From the NCBI GenBank assembly GCA_964475835.1, contig CAYYYL010000010.1, forward strand, positions 1 to 64,000: a DNA stretch of 64,000 nucleotides. Reading direction: 5' to 3'. Below the pieces are notes generated by a model that worked only from the letters and a program-made list of their open reading frames with translations, did not search any database and had not been told where the DNA came from. The stretch is from JABDCI01 sp964475835. GTDB taxonomy: Bacteria; Verrucomicrobiota; Verrucomicrobiia; JABWAM01. The position numbers were made by a program, and so were the translations under genes. Every line of letters begins with the position of its first letter. The first letter of the stretch is position 1. This document shows positions 49,732 to 58,078 of this stretch, piece after piece.

Positions 49732-52503
49732 TTAAGTGGGGAGGGGCACATTTTGGGATCGCTTCAGATGATCGCGGATGGCGCGGGCATCGCGGGCGGT
49801 GACATCCGGATATTCGGGGTCGGATCCGACGCTGGTGTCCCATTTCCAGGATCGGGCACATTTTTTTCCCCTGGGCGCGATCACTTCGACAGAGCCTTCA
49901 CCTTCAATGACTTCGATCTGGGAGACGATGAAAAATTCAGCGAGTTGTCCCGGATGAGCTAGCATCGTTTCCCGTGTGATGGGGTTTCCGATGGGAAGGC
50001 GGATGGCGGCATCAATGCTTTTCCCAATCTTTTTCTCCTGACGGGCACGTTCGAGAGCCTCCGAGGCCCGGGGCCGTTCGGCAGCAAAAAGGTCAAAGGC
50101 CGATACCAGGGCCTGCGCGGGGGCTGACAGCGTCCCATAAGCCCAGGTTGCGGGATCGGGCATTCGCTGGAGGTGGACGCTGGAACCGTTGGGGTGAAGG
50201 AAGGACCATGCTTCTTCTGCGGTAAAGCTGAGGATGGGGGCGGCGAGGCGTGCCAGGACGCTGGCGATCTCGTGCATGGCGGTCTGCGTGCCCCGGCGGC
50301 GGAGAGAATTGGATTCATCGCAATACATTCGGTCCTTGGTGATGTCGATGTACCATGCGGAGAGCTCCACGGCGCAGAAGCTGTTCAACGTGTGGTACAC
50401 CTTGTGAAATTCATAAGCGTTGTAGGCGTCATGGACCTCCTGGATGACCCGTCGCAGTTTGCTCAGAATCCAGAGATCGACGCCGAGCCATTTGCCTTCC
50501 TCGCTTCCGGAAGTCGTTTCCTTGAGAAGGTCCACTTTGTGGCGGGATACATCGAAATCGTGAAGATTGGCCAGAAGGATGCGCCAGGCGTTTCGAAGCG
50601 AGCGGTAGGTGTCCCCGATGCGGGTGAAGATTTCCTCCGAAAGCGGAACGTCGTTCTGATAGTTTTCGCTTGCGACCCAGAGGCGCACGATATCGGCGCC
50701 GTATTTATTCACGAAGGCCTCGGCGTCCTTTGGTTTCTCGTACGTGGACGATTTGCTGATCTTTTTGCCATCGAGGTCGACCAGAAATCCATTGGTGATG
50801 ACAGTTTTGTAAGGCGCGCGCCCCTCGTTCTTCGCCACACTGGTAAGGAGGGAGGACTGAAACCATCCGCGATGCTGGTCGCTTCCTTCGAGGTAGAGAT
50901 CTGCGGGAAAGGAAAGGCTGGCATTTCGTTTGAGCACAGCTTCATGGGACGAGCCCGAATCGATCCACACATCCAGGGTGTCTTTTCTTTTGGTGGTTCC
51001 CGCAGGCAGTCCAAGCTCCTTTGCGAGTTCGGCATCAGTCAACTCGAACCAGACATTTGTTCCCCGCTGCTCGACGAGATCGGCGATTTTCAAAATCAAT
51101 TGTTTGTCGAGGATGGCTTCGCCGTCCGGTTTGTAAAGAATGGGAAGAGGGACGCCCCAGGAACGCTGGCGCGAGATGCACCAGTCTCCGCGGGATTCCA
51201 AGGTGCCCCGGATGCGGTTTCTGCCCCAATCCGGGACCCATTGCACGGAATCGACGGCTTGCAGGGCTTTGGGACGCAATCCATCGATGCGGATGAACCA
51301 TTGATCGACCGCGCGGAAAACGATCGGCGTTTTCGAACGCCAGCAGTGGGGATAGCTGTGTTGAATGGTCTCCTCGGCAACCAGGACTCCCCGGGTGCGA
51401 AGCAGATCGATCACATCCTTGTTTGCATCGAACACGTATTTGCCGACCCATTCAGAAATGCCGACGTCCTGTGTGAACTTGCCCTGATCGTCGACGGGCG
51501 AAAGCAGCCCCAGGTGTTTCCCTACATTGTAGTCGTCCTGGCCATGTCCCGGGGCAATATGCACACAGCCGGTTCCAGTGTCCGAGGCCACGAAATCGGC
51601 CGCAAGGATGGGAACTTCGCGGTTGAGAAAAGGATGTTTTAATTTGAGTGAAAGAAGGGCATCAGCCTTCAACTCGCTGCCAGGAATTTTGGTGGCATTC
51701 AGTTTTGCATAGGTAGCCTGAGGAAGGGAATCGCACAGGATCACACGATCGGATCCGACTGTGTAGATGGCGTAGGGAAGTCGCGGATGAATGGCGACGG
51801 CAAGGTTTGCGGGGAGCGTCCACGGGGTGGTCGTCCAGATCACCCCATGGGTGAGGGGATTCATTCCCACCACCTCGAATTTTACAAAAATAGCGGGTGA
51901 ACTCTTGTCGGCGTATTCCACTTCGGCCTCGGCGAGGGCTGTTTGCGCGCCGGTGCTCCAATAGACGGGCTTCTGGCTGCGATAGACAAGCCCCTGTCCG
52001 ACCATCTCGGCGACGATGCGAAGGACGTCGGCTTCATACTTTTTGTCGAGCGTCAGATAGGGATGATCCCAATCCCCGAGCACACCCAGGCGTTTGAACT
52101 GCTTGCGCTGAATATCAATGTACTTCCGCGCGAATTCCTCGGATTTCTGGCGGACTTGCAACGGGGAGAGGTTTTTATCGCTTTTGACCACCTTGTATTC
52201 GATGGGGAGACCGTGGCAGTCCCAGCCCGGGACGTAGGGAGCGCGGTGGCCTGTCATCGCCTTGTGCTTGACGATGATGTCCTTTAGGATTTTATTTAAC
52301 GCCGTGCCCATGTGGACGTCGCCGTTGGCGAACGGGGGACCGTCGTGGAGGATGAAGGTCGGGGCGTCCTTGCGGGCGTCCTGAATTTTTTCGTAAAGGC
52401 GGTCCGCTTCCCAGCGCGCGAGGAACTCGGGTTCGCGCCGGACAAGATCGGCCTTCATTGGAAAGTCCGTTTTCGGCAGGAGAATGGTTTCTTTGTAGTT
52501 CAT
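49732..52503 (-). CDS. ileS: isoleucyl-tRNA synthetase
   Basis: Class I synthetase, 923 residues, with a CP1 editing domain. HIGH site PPFANGDVHMGTALN, KMSKS site LDGKKISKSSTYE, and WCISRQRSWGVPLP are present. The bacterial C-terminal zinc module is degraded: Cys882 of KCARSW is kept, but the second, third and fourth Cys positions are Ser885, Thr902 and Asp905. Bases upstream are a shared region with sodA (192 bp). Followed by dksA/traR and lspA, with a 117-bp gap to the former. Confidence 0.97.
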   Translation of the reverse strand: MNYKETILLPKTDFPMKADLVRREPEFLARWEADRLYEKIQDARKDAPTFILHDGPPFANGDVHMGTALNKILKDIIVKHKAMTGHRAPYVPGWDCHGLPIEYKVVKSDKNLSPLQVRQKSEEFARKYIDIQRKQFKRLGVLGDWDHPYLTLDKKYEADVLRIVAEMVGQGLVYRSQKPVYWSTGAQTALAEAEVEYADKSSPAIFVKFEVVGMNPLTHGVIWTTTPWTLPANLAVAIHPRLPYAIYTVGSDRVILCDSLPQATYAKLNATKIPGSELKADALLSLKLKHPFLNREVPILAADFVASDTGTGCVHIAPGHGQDDYNVGKHLGLLSPVDDQGKFTQDVGISEWVGKYVFDANKDVIDLLRTRGVLVAEETIQHSYPHCWRSKTPIVFRAVDQWFIRIDGLRPKALQAVDSVQWVPDWGRNRIRGTLESRGDWCISRQRSWGVPLPILYKPDGEAILDKQLILKIADLVEQRGTNVWFELTDAELAKELGLPAGTTKRKDTLDVWIDSGSSHEAVLKRNASLSFPADLYLEGSDQHRGWFQSSLLTSVAKNEGRAPYKTVITNGFLVDLDGKKISKSSTYEKPKDAEAFVNKYGADIVRLWVASENYQNDVPLSEEIFTRIGDTYRSLRNAWRILLANLHDFDVSRHKVDLLKETTSGSEEGKWLGVDLWILSKLRRVIQEVHDAYNAYEFHKVYHTLNSFCAVELSAWYIDITKDRMYCDESNSLRRRGTQTAMHEIASVLARLAAPILSFTAEEAWSFLHPNGSSVHLQRMPDPATWAYGTLSAPAQALVSAFDLFAAERPRASEALERARQEKKIGKSIDAAIRLPIGNPITRETMLAHPGQLAEFFIVSQIEVIEGEGSVEVIAPRGKKCARSWKWDTSVGSDPEYPDVTARDARAIRDHLKRSQNVPLPT

Positions 52504-52547
52504 GAGGCTGCGCGGAAAAACAGAAAAGTTAACAGGGGCGCAGTCTT

Positions 52548-52582
52548 GTTGAAAGCTGAATGTTGAAAGTTGAAAGCACCCC
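52548..52582. repeat. degenerate 7-bp-period repeat between ileS and sodA
   Basis: GTTGAAA, GCTGAAT, GTTGAAA, GTTGAAA, GCACCCC in a row, in the shared 192-bp divergent upstream region of ileS and sodA. Confidence 0.6.
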
Positions 52583-52695
52583 GTTTCTTCTGTCTCCCCT
52601 CGTTACGGATTCAACTTGACCACCTTGCCTCTTCCGCCGAACATTAGAAGAGTTCTTATTATCAAAATATATCTCTTTCAAAGAAGGACCTTTTT

Positions 52696-53331
52696 ATGGC
52701 TCATGAATTACCAAAATTACCGTATTCGTATGACGCGCTGGAACCTCACATTGACGCCCGCACGATGGAGATCCATCACACGAAGCATCACCAGGCGTAT
52801 GTGACGAACCTCAATGCGGCACTCGACAAGCATCCGGAGTTGCACAAGAAAAGCCTCGAGGATCTCCTCACCGGGATCAACACGGTTCCCGAGGATATCC
52901 GTGGCGCGGTCCGCAACAACGGAGGCGGTCATCTCAATCACAGCATGTTCTGGACGCTGATGAAAAAAGGCGGTGGCGGTGAGCCCAAAGGGGAACTTGC
53001 TGATGCGATCAAATCCTCCTTTGAAGGATTTTCTCAATTCAAGGAGAAGGTGACACAGGCTGGAATGACGCGTTTCGGAAGTGGTTGGGCTTGGCTTGTG
53101 ATCGACAAAGCGGGCAAGCTGGCCATCACGTCCACGGCCAACCAAGACAATCCCATCATGGAAGGACAGAAGCCCATTCTTGGAGTGGATGTGTGGGAGC
53201 ACGCGTACTATCTGAAGTACCAGAATCTTCGCAAGAACTACCTCGATGCGTGGTGGAACACGCTGAACTGGGAGGAGATCGAATCCCGCTACGCGAAGCT
53301 GGGCAAGGGATCCCTTGCCGCCGCTCGGTGA
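52696..53331 (+). CDS. sodA: superoxide dismutase, Mn type
   Basis: 211 residues. Metal ligands: His in EIHHTKHHQAYV, GGGHLNHSMFW, and Asp/His of DVWEHAYYLKYQN. STANQDNP has the Gln-Asp pair of Mn-type enzymes, against Ala-Gly in Fe types. It converts superoxide to peroxide in the cytosol. Ribosome binding site AAGAAGGA lies 8-15 bases before the ATG. Divergent from ileS and ended by a strong terminator. Confidence 0.95.
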   Translation: MAHELPKLPYSYDALEPHIDARTMEIHHTKHHQAYVTNLNAALDKHPELHKKSLEDLLTGINTVPEDIRGAVRNNGGGHLNHSMFWTLMKKGGGGEPKGELADAIKSSFEGFSQFKEKVTQAGMTRFGSGWAWLVIDKAGKLAITSTANQDNPIMEGQKPILGVDVWEHAYYLKYQNLRKNYLDAWWNTLNWEEIESRYAKLGKGSLAAAR

Positions 53332-53352
53332 GTTGATCGGTGATATATGTTG

Positions 53353-53390
53353 AACGCCCCGGACTTTCCCGTCCGGGGCGTTTTATTTTT
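53353..53390 (+). terminator. Rho-independent terminator of sodA
   Basis: AACGCCCCGGAC (53353-53364) pairs with GTCCGGGGCGTT (53371-53382), 6-nt loop, then TTTTATTTTT. It lies 22 bp after sodA; its T tract includes the stop codon of the convergent Nudix gene. Confidence 0.93.
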
Positions 53391-53919
53391 GTAAGAGAAA
53401 ATAGAGTCCGGCGTACACTTTTGGATCGACGAGGCATCCCCGTTCCTCCGCGATTTTGAGATGGTGATGGATTTCCGATAGCGGAATTTCGTGAACCACG
53501 ATCGATTCGTGTTCGGTGCCGCCACCTCCGTGGACCTTGCGAAGTCCGGAAGCACGAACCAGATGAACCATTTCGGCGCTGAAACCTGCCGAAACCGGAC
53601 CGTGGGTGAGTTCGATCAGGGAATCGGCTTCGTACCCGGTTTCCTCAAGAAGCTCACGTCGCGCGGCGGTTTCGACGGTTTCGTGCGGATCGGCCTCATC
53701 CCCGATCAATCCTGCGGGAAGTTCGATGGTTCGGGTTTGCACGGGAATGCGATATTGCTCAACCAGGATGAGGTGCTGCGCTTGTGTGAGGGCCACGATG
53801 GCGACACCCCGGGTGCCTCCCGTCCGGGTGGCGTATTCCCATGTTCCCTGACGGATGAGTTGAACGAATTTTCCTTCAGCCAGAAGGGTGGGGAGGTTGT
53901 CGCCTGGGGAGGGTGTCAT
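53383..53919 (-). CDS. Nudix hydrolase, ADP-ribose pyrophosphatase-like
   Basis: 178 residues. The Nudix box is G-x5-E-x7-REU-x-EE-x-G: LIGDEADPHETVETAARREL then LEETGY. Following GLRKVHGGGG and CLVDPKVYAGLYFLL resemble ADP-ribose/NDP-sugar pyrophosphatases. Cytosolic; substrate not sure. Convergent with sodA, and the stop codon is shared with the terminator T tract. Confidence 0.9.
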   Translation of the reverse strand: MTPSPGDNLPTLLAEGKFVQLIRQGTWEYATRTGGTRGVAIVALTQAQHLILVEQYRIPVQTRTIELPAGLIGDEADPHETVETAARRELLEETGYEADSLIELTHGPVSAGFSAEMVHLVRASGLRKVHGGGGTEHESIVVHEIPLSEIHHHLKIAEERGCLVDPKVYAGLYFLLQK

Positions 53920-54045
53920 GATGGATGCTTTAGGTCGAAACCCTGAAAATCAGGGATGATGATCTCCTCTGCAACCCTTTTTCATCTATCAAATTTGGGC
54001 GGCGAGATGTCCCTCGCCTGCAGGCGATAGCTTCAGTGTGACTAT

Positions 54046-54110
54046 CATGCTGAGCGAAGCGAAGCATCTCTCTGAATTTGCAGAGAGACCCTTCGCTTCG
54101 CTCAGGGTGA
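54046..54110. repeat. GAGCGAAG-type inverted repeat, copy 3
   Basis: CATGCTGAGCGAAGCGAAGC... (54046-54074) and CAGAGAGACCCTTCGCTTCG... (54081-54110) are near-inverted with a few changes. Lies in the 292-bp region between the Nudix gene and the TPR-like gene. Confidence 0.85.
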
Positions 54111-54211
54111 CACAATGCAACTTGGTTATTCTGTGTCAGGGAGCTACTTGTCCGAAATCGAAGTTGAGAATTGGAGGGGCTGCCCTATAATCCCGCCTCC
54201 GGAGATATTTT

Positions 54212-55114
54212 ATGGGAGACGAACCATCACCAATGAGCGCGCCTTCGGGCACCGGTGCCATCCATGGCCTTGCCAAGACGCTGTCCCCCTGGGCCAGCAT
54301 GTCGTCCTTTCTGACCAATGGATTTAAAATACTAAGCGCCGTGGCGATAGTCACCGGGGGTTCGGTGGCCATGATCAAGGGGTGGTTGGGAACCAAGGTG
54401 GATCATTATATCGACTCCAAGATCGAACCCTATGACAGGCTGGTTTACGGAACGACCTTTGTTCGGGACGGAAAGTTCGAAGCGGCGATTGATGAGCTGG
54501 AACCGATCATTGGAAAGATGGTGGGCAAGGCGGACAGTCCTACGGAACGTGCCCGTGTGGGATGGTTGGTAGAGGTCTATCTTCAGGCCCTTCAAGCAGT
54601 GGATGAACCCGAGAAATATTCGGTACAGTTCAATCAGGTGTTGGAATTAGTTCAGAAAAACAAGGTCGTGGCTGACGATGCCCACAACAACTATATCGGT
54701 TGGTACTATTTTCGTTCGGGAGATCTTCCGAATGCCCGGGTTCATTTCTGCAAGTCCCTGGCGACTTCCAGCGGGAGACAGCTTTTTTATGGAGTTGCAA
54801 ACAATCATTATGCCCTGAGTCTTGTCGATATGGCGGAAGGAAAGGCGGATGAAGCTTTCGAGGAGATGCAGGAGGCGTTCAAAAGTGACTCCATGATTTA
54901 TCAGCGGTTGCCGCCGGATCTGGCGATGGATAAATGGCTTTCACGGTTGCGTGGCATGTATCAACCCCGTTTTGAAAAGTCGTACTATACCGTTTACGAT
55001 CGCATTTTTAGTCGGGGGAAGACCGACAAAAAGAGCAGTGCCTTTGAACCGCCGGACGATCCTGTGAGTACTCCCGTCAGCGTGACCCGGACGGGTGGGA
55101 AGGCCCGGTTCTAA
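54212..55114 (+). CDS. membrane-anchored TPR-like protein of unknown function
   Basis: 300 residues. A membrane segment at about 38-57 (FKILSAVAIVTGGSVAMIKG) is followed by helical repeats of TPR/SEL1 character: KFEAAIDELEPIIGKMVGKA, ARVGWLVEVYLQALQAVDEP, NYIGWYYFRSGDLPNARVHF, EGKADEAFEEMQEAFKSDSM. No enzyme motif. GGAGA lies 11 bases before the ATG. Convergent with the next gene, with only six bases between stops. Confidence 0.82.
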   Translation: MGDEPSPMSAPSGTGAIHGLAKTLSPWASMSSFLTNGFKILSAVAIVTGGSVAMIKGWLGTKVDHYIDSKIEPYDRLVYGTTFVRDGKFEAAIDELEPIIGKMVGKADSPTERARVGWLVEVYLQALQAVDEPEKYSVQFNQVLELVQKNKVVADDAHNNYIGWYYFRSGDLPNARVHFCKSLATSSGRQLFYGVANNHYALSLVDMAEGKADEAFEEMQEAFKSDSMIYQRLPPDLAMDKWLSRLRGMYQPRFEKSYYTVYDRIFSRGKTDKKSSAFEPPDDPVSTPVSVTRTGGKARF

Positions 55115-55120
55115 AAAAGC

Positions 55121-55732
55121 TCAGGAAGTCTCCCGATCCATGTGGGCAAATCGGGGATCGCGGGGAGGTGGCTCCTTGAGCACGCGCAGGTGGGCGGAAA
55201 TCAGGTGGAGGACAAACCATCCTCCCGCGCCGAAGGAGCAATCGACGATCTGCCAGAACCAGGGAATGTGGCGCTTCATGCCAAAAAGGATGGCGTACGG
55301 AAGAAGCAGAATGCAGATGATTTTTCCGGCGGTCACAATCCATTCATTGCGAAGGGGATCGCGCCACACACCGATAAAGATGATGGCGATGGCGAAGTGT
55401 CCGAAGGCCAGCCAGTCGGTTCCATAAAAAAGGAAGGGATAAGTGGTCGAGGTGTGGTGGAGCGCCTGGCGAACGGTTAGCACCCAATGGGCGAGACCGG
55501 TTTCCAGATCGGGAGCGGATTCCGTGGAATATCCAAGGAGAACGACGAGGGCATCCACTTCCCGTTGCAGGGGGATGGCGGTTGTGCCGCTTAGGATCAG
55601 AACGGCAATCATGATGGCGGTCAAAAATCGTATGTTTTTGAGATGAAAAAGGGCGCGCGCTTCACCGTGGTCGATGCGTCCGGGTGCCTGGCGGGCGTGA
55701 TGAGCCGGTGGGGGGAGCTTCCTGAGTCTCAT
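55121..55732 (-). CDS. conserved membrane protein of unknown function
   Basis: 203 residues, four or five membrane segments (FLTAIMIAVLILSGTTAIPL, LAFGHFAIAIIFIGVWRDPL, AGKIICILLLPYAILFGM, DCSFGAGGWFVLHLISAHLR). Long basic N-terminal region before the first segment (KLPPPAHHARQAPGRIDHGE), so the true start may be further in. No family recognised. Confidence 0.75.
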   Translation of the reverse strand: MRLRKLPPPAHHARQAPGRIDHGEARALFHLKNIRFLTAIMIAVLILSGTTAIPLQREVDALVVLLGYSTESAPDLETGLAHWVLTVRQALHHTSTTYPFLFYGTDWLAFGHFAIAIIFIGVWRDPLRNEWIVTAGKIICILLLPYAILFGMKRHIPWFWQIVDCSFGAGGWFVLHLISAHLRVLKEPPPRDPRFAHMDRETS

Positions 55733-55888
55733 AGGAATAGGATCATGATTGCAAATTTTGCGTCCGGGAGTCGATCACGGAATGGTCTCTCATGATGTTC
55801 CCCGAAACCGGATTTGTCACGGGCTTCACCCCGTGGGGGTTCACATTTGCTTTGAGCTTCTGTGATGCTTCGCTAATCTGCACGCTTT

Positions 55889-57838
55889 ATGTGTGGCATT
55901 GCCGGAATCCTGAATCTTGATCCTCATGCGCCCCCTGTCTCGACGGAGCTTCTGGTGGCGATGCGGGACAAACTGGTGCATCGGGGGCCCGACGCGTCCG
56001 GGGTTTGGAGGAACGCGGAATTTACCGTGGGACTGGCTCACCGCCGCCTGAGCATTGTCGACCTCTCCGTGGCCGGACAGCAGCCGATGTGCAACGAGAC
56101 CGGCACGGTGTGGATCACGTTCAACGGAGAAATCTACAATCATGCTGCGTTACGAAAGGAGCTTGAAGCCCTGGGGCACACGTATCGATCCCACTCGGAT
56201 ACGGAGACGATTGTTCATGCTTATGAGGAGTGGGGCCTGGGAGCCGTGGATCGTATTGACGGGATGTTTGCGTTTGCCCTTTGGGATGAATCCAAAAAGC
56301 TGTTCTGGCTTGTGCGCGACCGGATGGGGAAGAAGCCCGTCTATTTCGCGAAATTCGGAGAGCAACTGGTGTTTGCCTCCGAGATCAAGGCGATTCTGGA
56401 GCACCCCTGGGCGTCTCGCCAGATGCATGAGGAGGCGGTATGGCACTATCTCACCTTTGCGGTGAGCCCGGCGCCCCTTACGCTGTTCAAGGGGATTTTC
56501 AAACTGCCTCCGGGAACCTTCCTGACGGTGACGCGCGATGGTCGGTGGACGTTTCGTGAGTATTGGCGTCCCTGGTTCGAAACGGACAGGGCGGCGGAAT
56601 CGGAGGAGGTGTATGCGGATCGGATCCTGGAATCACTTCAACAGGCGGTGGACCGGCGCTTGATGTCGGATGTTCCCTTTGGCGTGTTTCTGAGCGGGGG
56701 CGTCGATTCCAGTGCGAATGTGGCCTTGATGAGCCAGGCGATGAAAAGGCCCGTGGACACATTTTCGGTGGGATTCGCCGACCAGAGTCAGGCGCCCTAT
56801 AATGAAATTCAATATGCGCGTCAGGTGGCTTCGCTTTTCAAAACAAACCATCATGAGATATTGATCTCTGATAGCCATTTTTTTGATTTTGCCGAACAGC
56901 TTCCTTATTTTCAGGATGAGCCATTGAGCGATCCTGTCTGCTTTCCGCTCTACTACGTTTCAAAACTGGCGCGTGACAACGGGACCATTGTGATCCAGGT
57001 GGGTGAGGGGAGTGACGAGCTTTTTGCGGGTTACGATATCTATCGAAACTATCTCAAACGGCAGGGGACATACTGGAGCACCTTTCAGCTTCTTCCCCAG
57101 ACTGTTCGCCGGATCATCGCCGCAATCGCCTCCCCCTTTCTGCATTCCAGGGACGGGGTGCATCTCCGGCGTGCGGCACAAGGGGAGCCTGCCTTTCTTA
57201 GTGCAGCGCTCGCCTTTTATGATGATGAAAAACCGTCCCTCCACCGGTGGGGAAGGCGTTATGTCAGCTGGAAGTTGAGTGCGTCCGCTTATTCGGGAAG
57301 AAATCCCTCCATGGCCATGTTGCAGCAATACTTTCCCAATGCCACGGTGGATGCCCTGCCGTCCCTTTCAGGCGAGGAAGCAGATACTTTGAAAAGGATG
57401 ATTTTCTGGGAGTGCCATCAACGTTTGGGGGAACTTCTGCTCATGCGTCTGGACAAAATGATGATGGCCCACGGAGTGGAAGGGCGTGCCCCGTTTCTGG
57501 ATACGAAAGTTGTGGAACTTGCCATGAAGATTCCATCTTCGATGAAGATTCAGAATGGGGTGGGTAAGGCGATTTTGAAAAAGGCGGTTGAACCGCTGCT
57601 GCCGTTGGATTTGATCTATCGGAAAAAGATCGGATTTTGCGGGGGCAGTGGAAACATGCTGACTCCCCCCATTCTGGATTTTGCGGAGAAGGCCATCCTG
57701 GGGGTGCTTACGTTGCATGGATGGAATCGCGTGGGTTTGCAGGAACTCATCCAGGCGCATCGGGAAAAACGGGCGGAAAACAGTTTTCAGATCTGGAATC
57801 TGATGAATCTCGCGCTCTGGATGAAGCGATGGTTGTAA
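55889..57838 (+). CDS. asnB: asparagine synthase (glutamine-hydrolysing)
   Basis: 649 residues. N-terminal Ntn glutaminase domain with catalytic Cys2 (MCGIAGILNLDPHAPPVS) and LAHRRLSIVDLS; C-terminal ATP-pyrophosphatase domain with PP-loop FLSGGVDSSANVAL and EGSDELFAGYD. Makes asparagine from aspartate, or in polysaccharide loci amidates sugars or amino groups. ATG 55889 puts Cys at position 2, required for catalysis. It stands alone with a 156-bp upstream region. Confidence 0.96.
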   Translation: MCGIAGILNLDPHAPPVSTELLVAMRDKLVHRGPDASGVWRNAEFTVGLAHRRLSIVDLSVAGQQPMCNETGTVWITFNGEIYNHAALRKELEALGHTYRSHSDTETIVHAYEEWGLGAVDRIDGMFAFALWDESKKLFWLVRDRMGKKPVYFAKFGEQLVFASEIKAILEHPWASRQMHEEAVWHYLTFAVSPAPLTLFKGIFKLPPGTFLTVTRDGRWTFREYWRPWFETDRAAESEEVYADRILESLQQAVDRRLMSDVPFGVFLSGGVDSSANVALMSQAMKRPVDTFSVGFADQSQAPYNEIQYARQVASLFKTNHHEILISDSHFFDFAEQLPYFQDEPLSDPVCFPLYYVSKLARDNGTIVIQVGEGSDELFAGYDIYRNYLKRQGTYWSTFQLLPQTVRRIIAAIASPFLHSRDGVHLRRAAQGEPAFLSAALAFYDDEKPSLHRWGRRYVSWKLSASAYSGRNPSMAMLQQYFPNATVDALPSLSGEEADTLKRMIFWECHQRLGELLLMRLDKMMMAHGVEGRAPFLDTKVVELAMKIPSSMKIQNGVGKAILKKAVEPLLPLDLIYRKKIGFCGGSGNMLTPPILDFAEKAILGVLTLHGWNRVGLQELIQAHREKRAENSFQIWNLMNLALWMKRWL

Positions 57839-57869
57839 ACCCATTTTAAAATGGTCATCGCAGAAGGAT

Positions 57870-57955
57870 TACCACAGAGACACGGAGCGGAGGAACCACA
57901 GATTGACCCAGATGAACGCAGATTTTTTCAATGCAGCACAGCTGCATTGAAAGGA
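57870..57955. repeat. MITE-like repeat, partial copy 3
   Basis: ACCACAGAGACACGG, ACCACAGATT and AACGCAGATTTTT precede TCAATGCAG/CTGCATTGA (57928-57950, 5-nt loop), the same hairpin as in copies 1 and 2 with its end C-G pair changed to T-A. The first hairpin and right end are missing. In the 240-bp gap between asnB and the M28 gene. Confidence 0.75.
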
Positions 57956-58078
57956 GAATCCTATTTAAAAAACCTTCTGTTCCGTGCCTCGACGTTCTCT
58001 GGGGTGAATATTTTCTGCGTCTGTTTGGCTGGATGTTACGGAGTTGGATGGCAGGACTTTCACTTTTGAAAATCCAAA

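Noticed and set aside
50173..51642. Long open frame of 489 codons on the forward strand
   Set aside because: Entirely antisense to ileS, which has all motifs; no family features or start signals.
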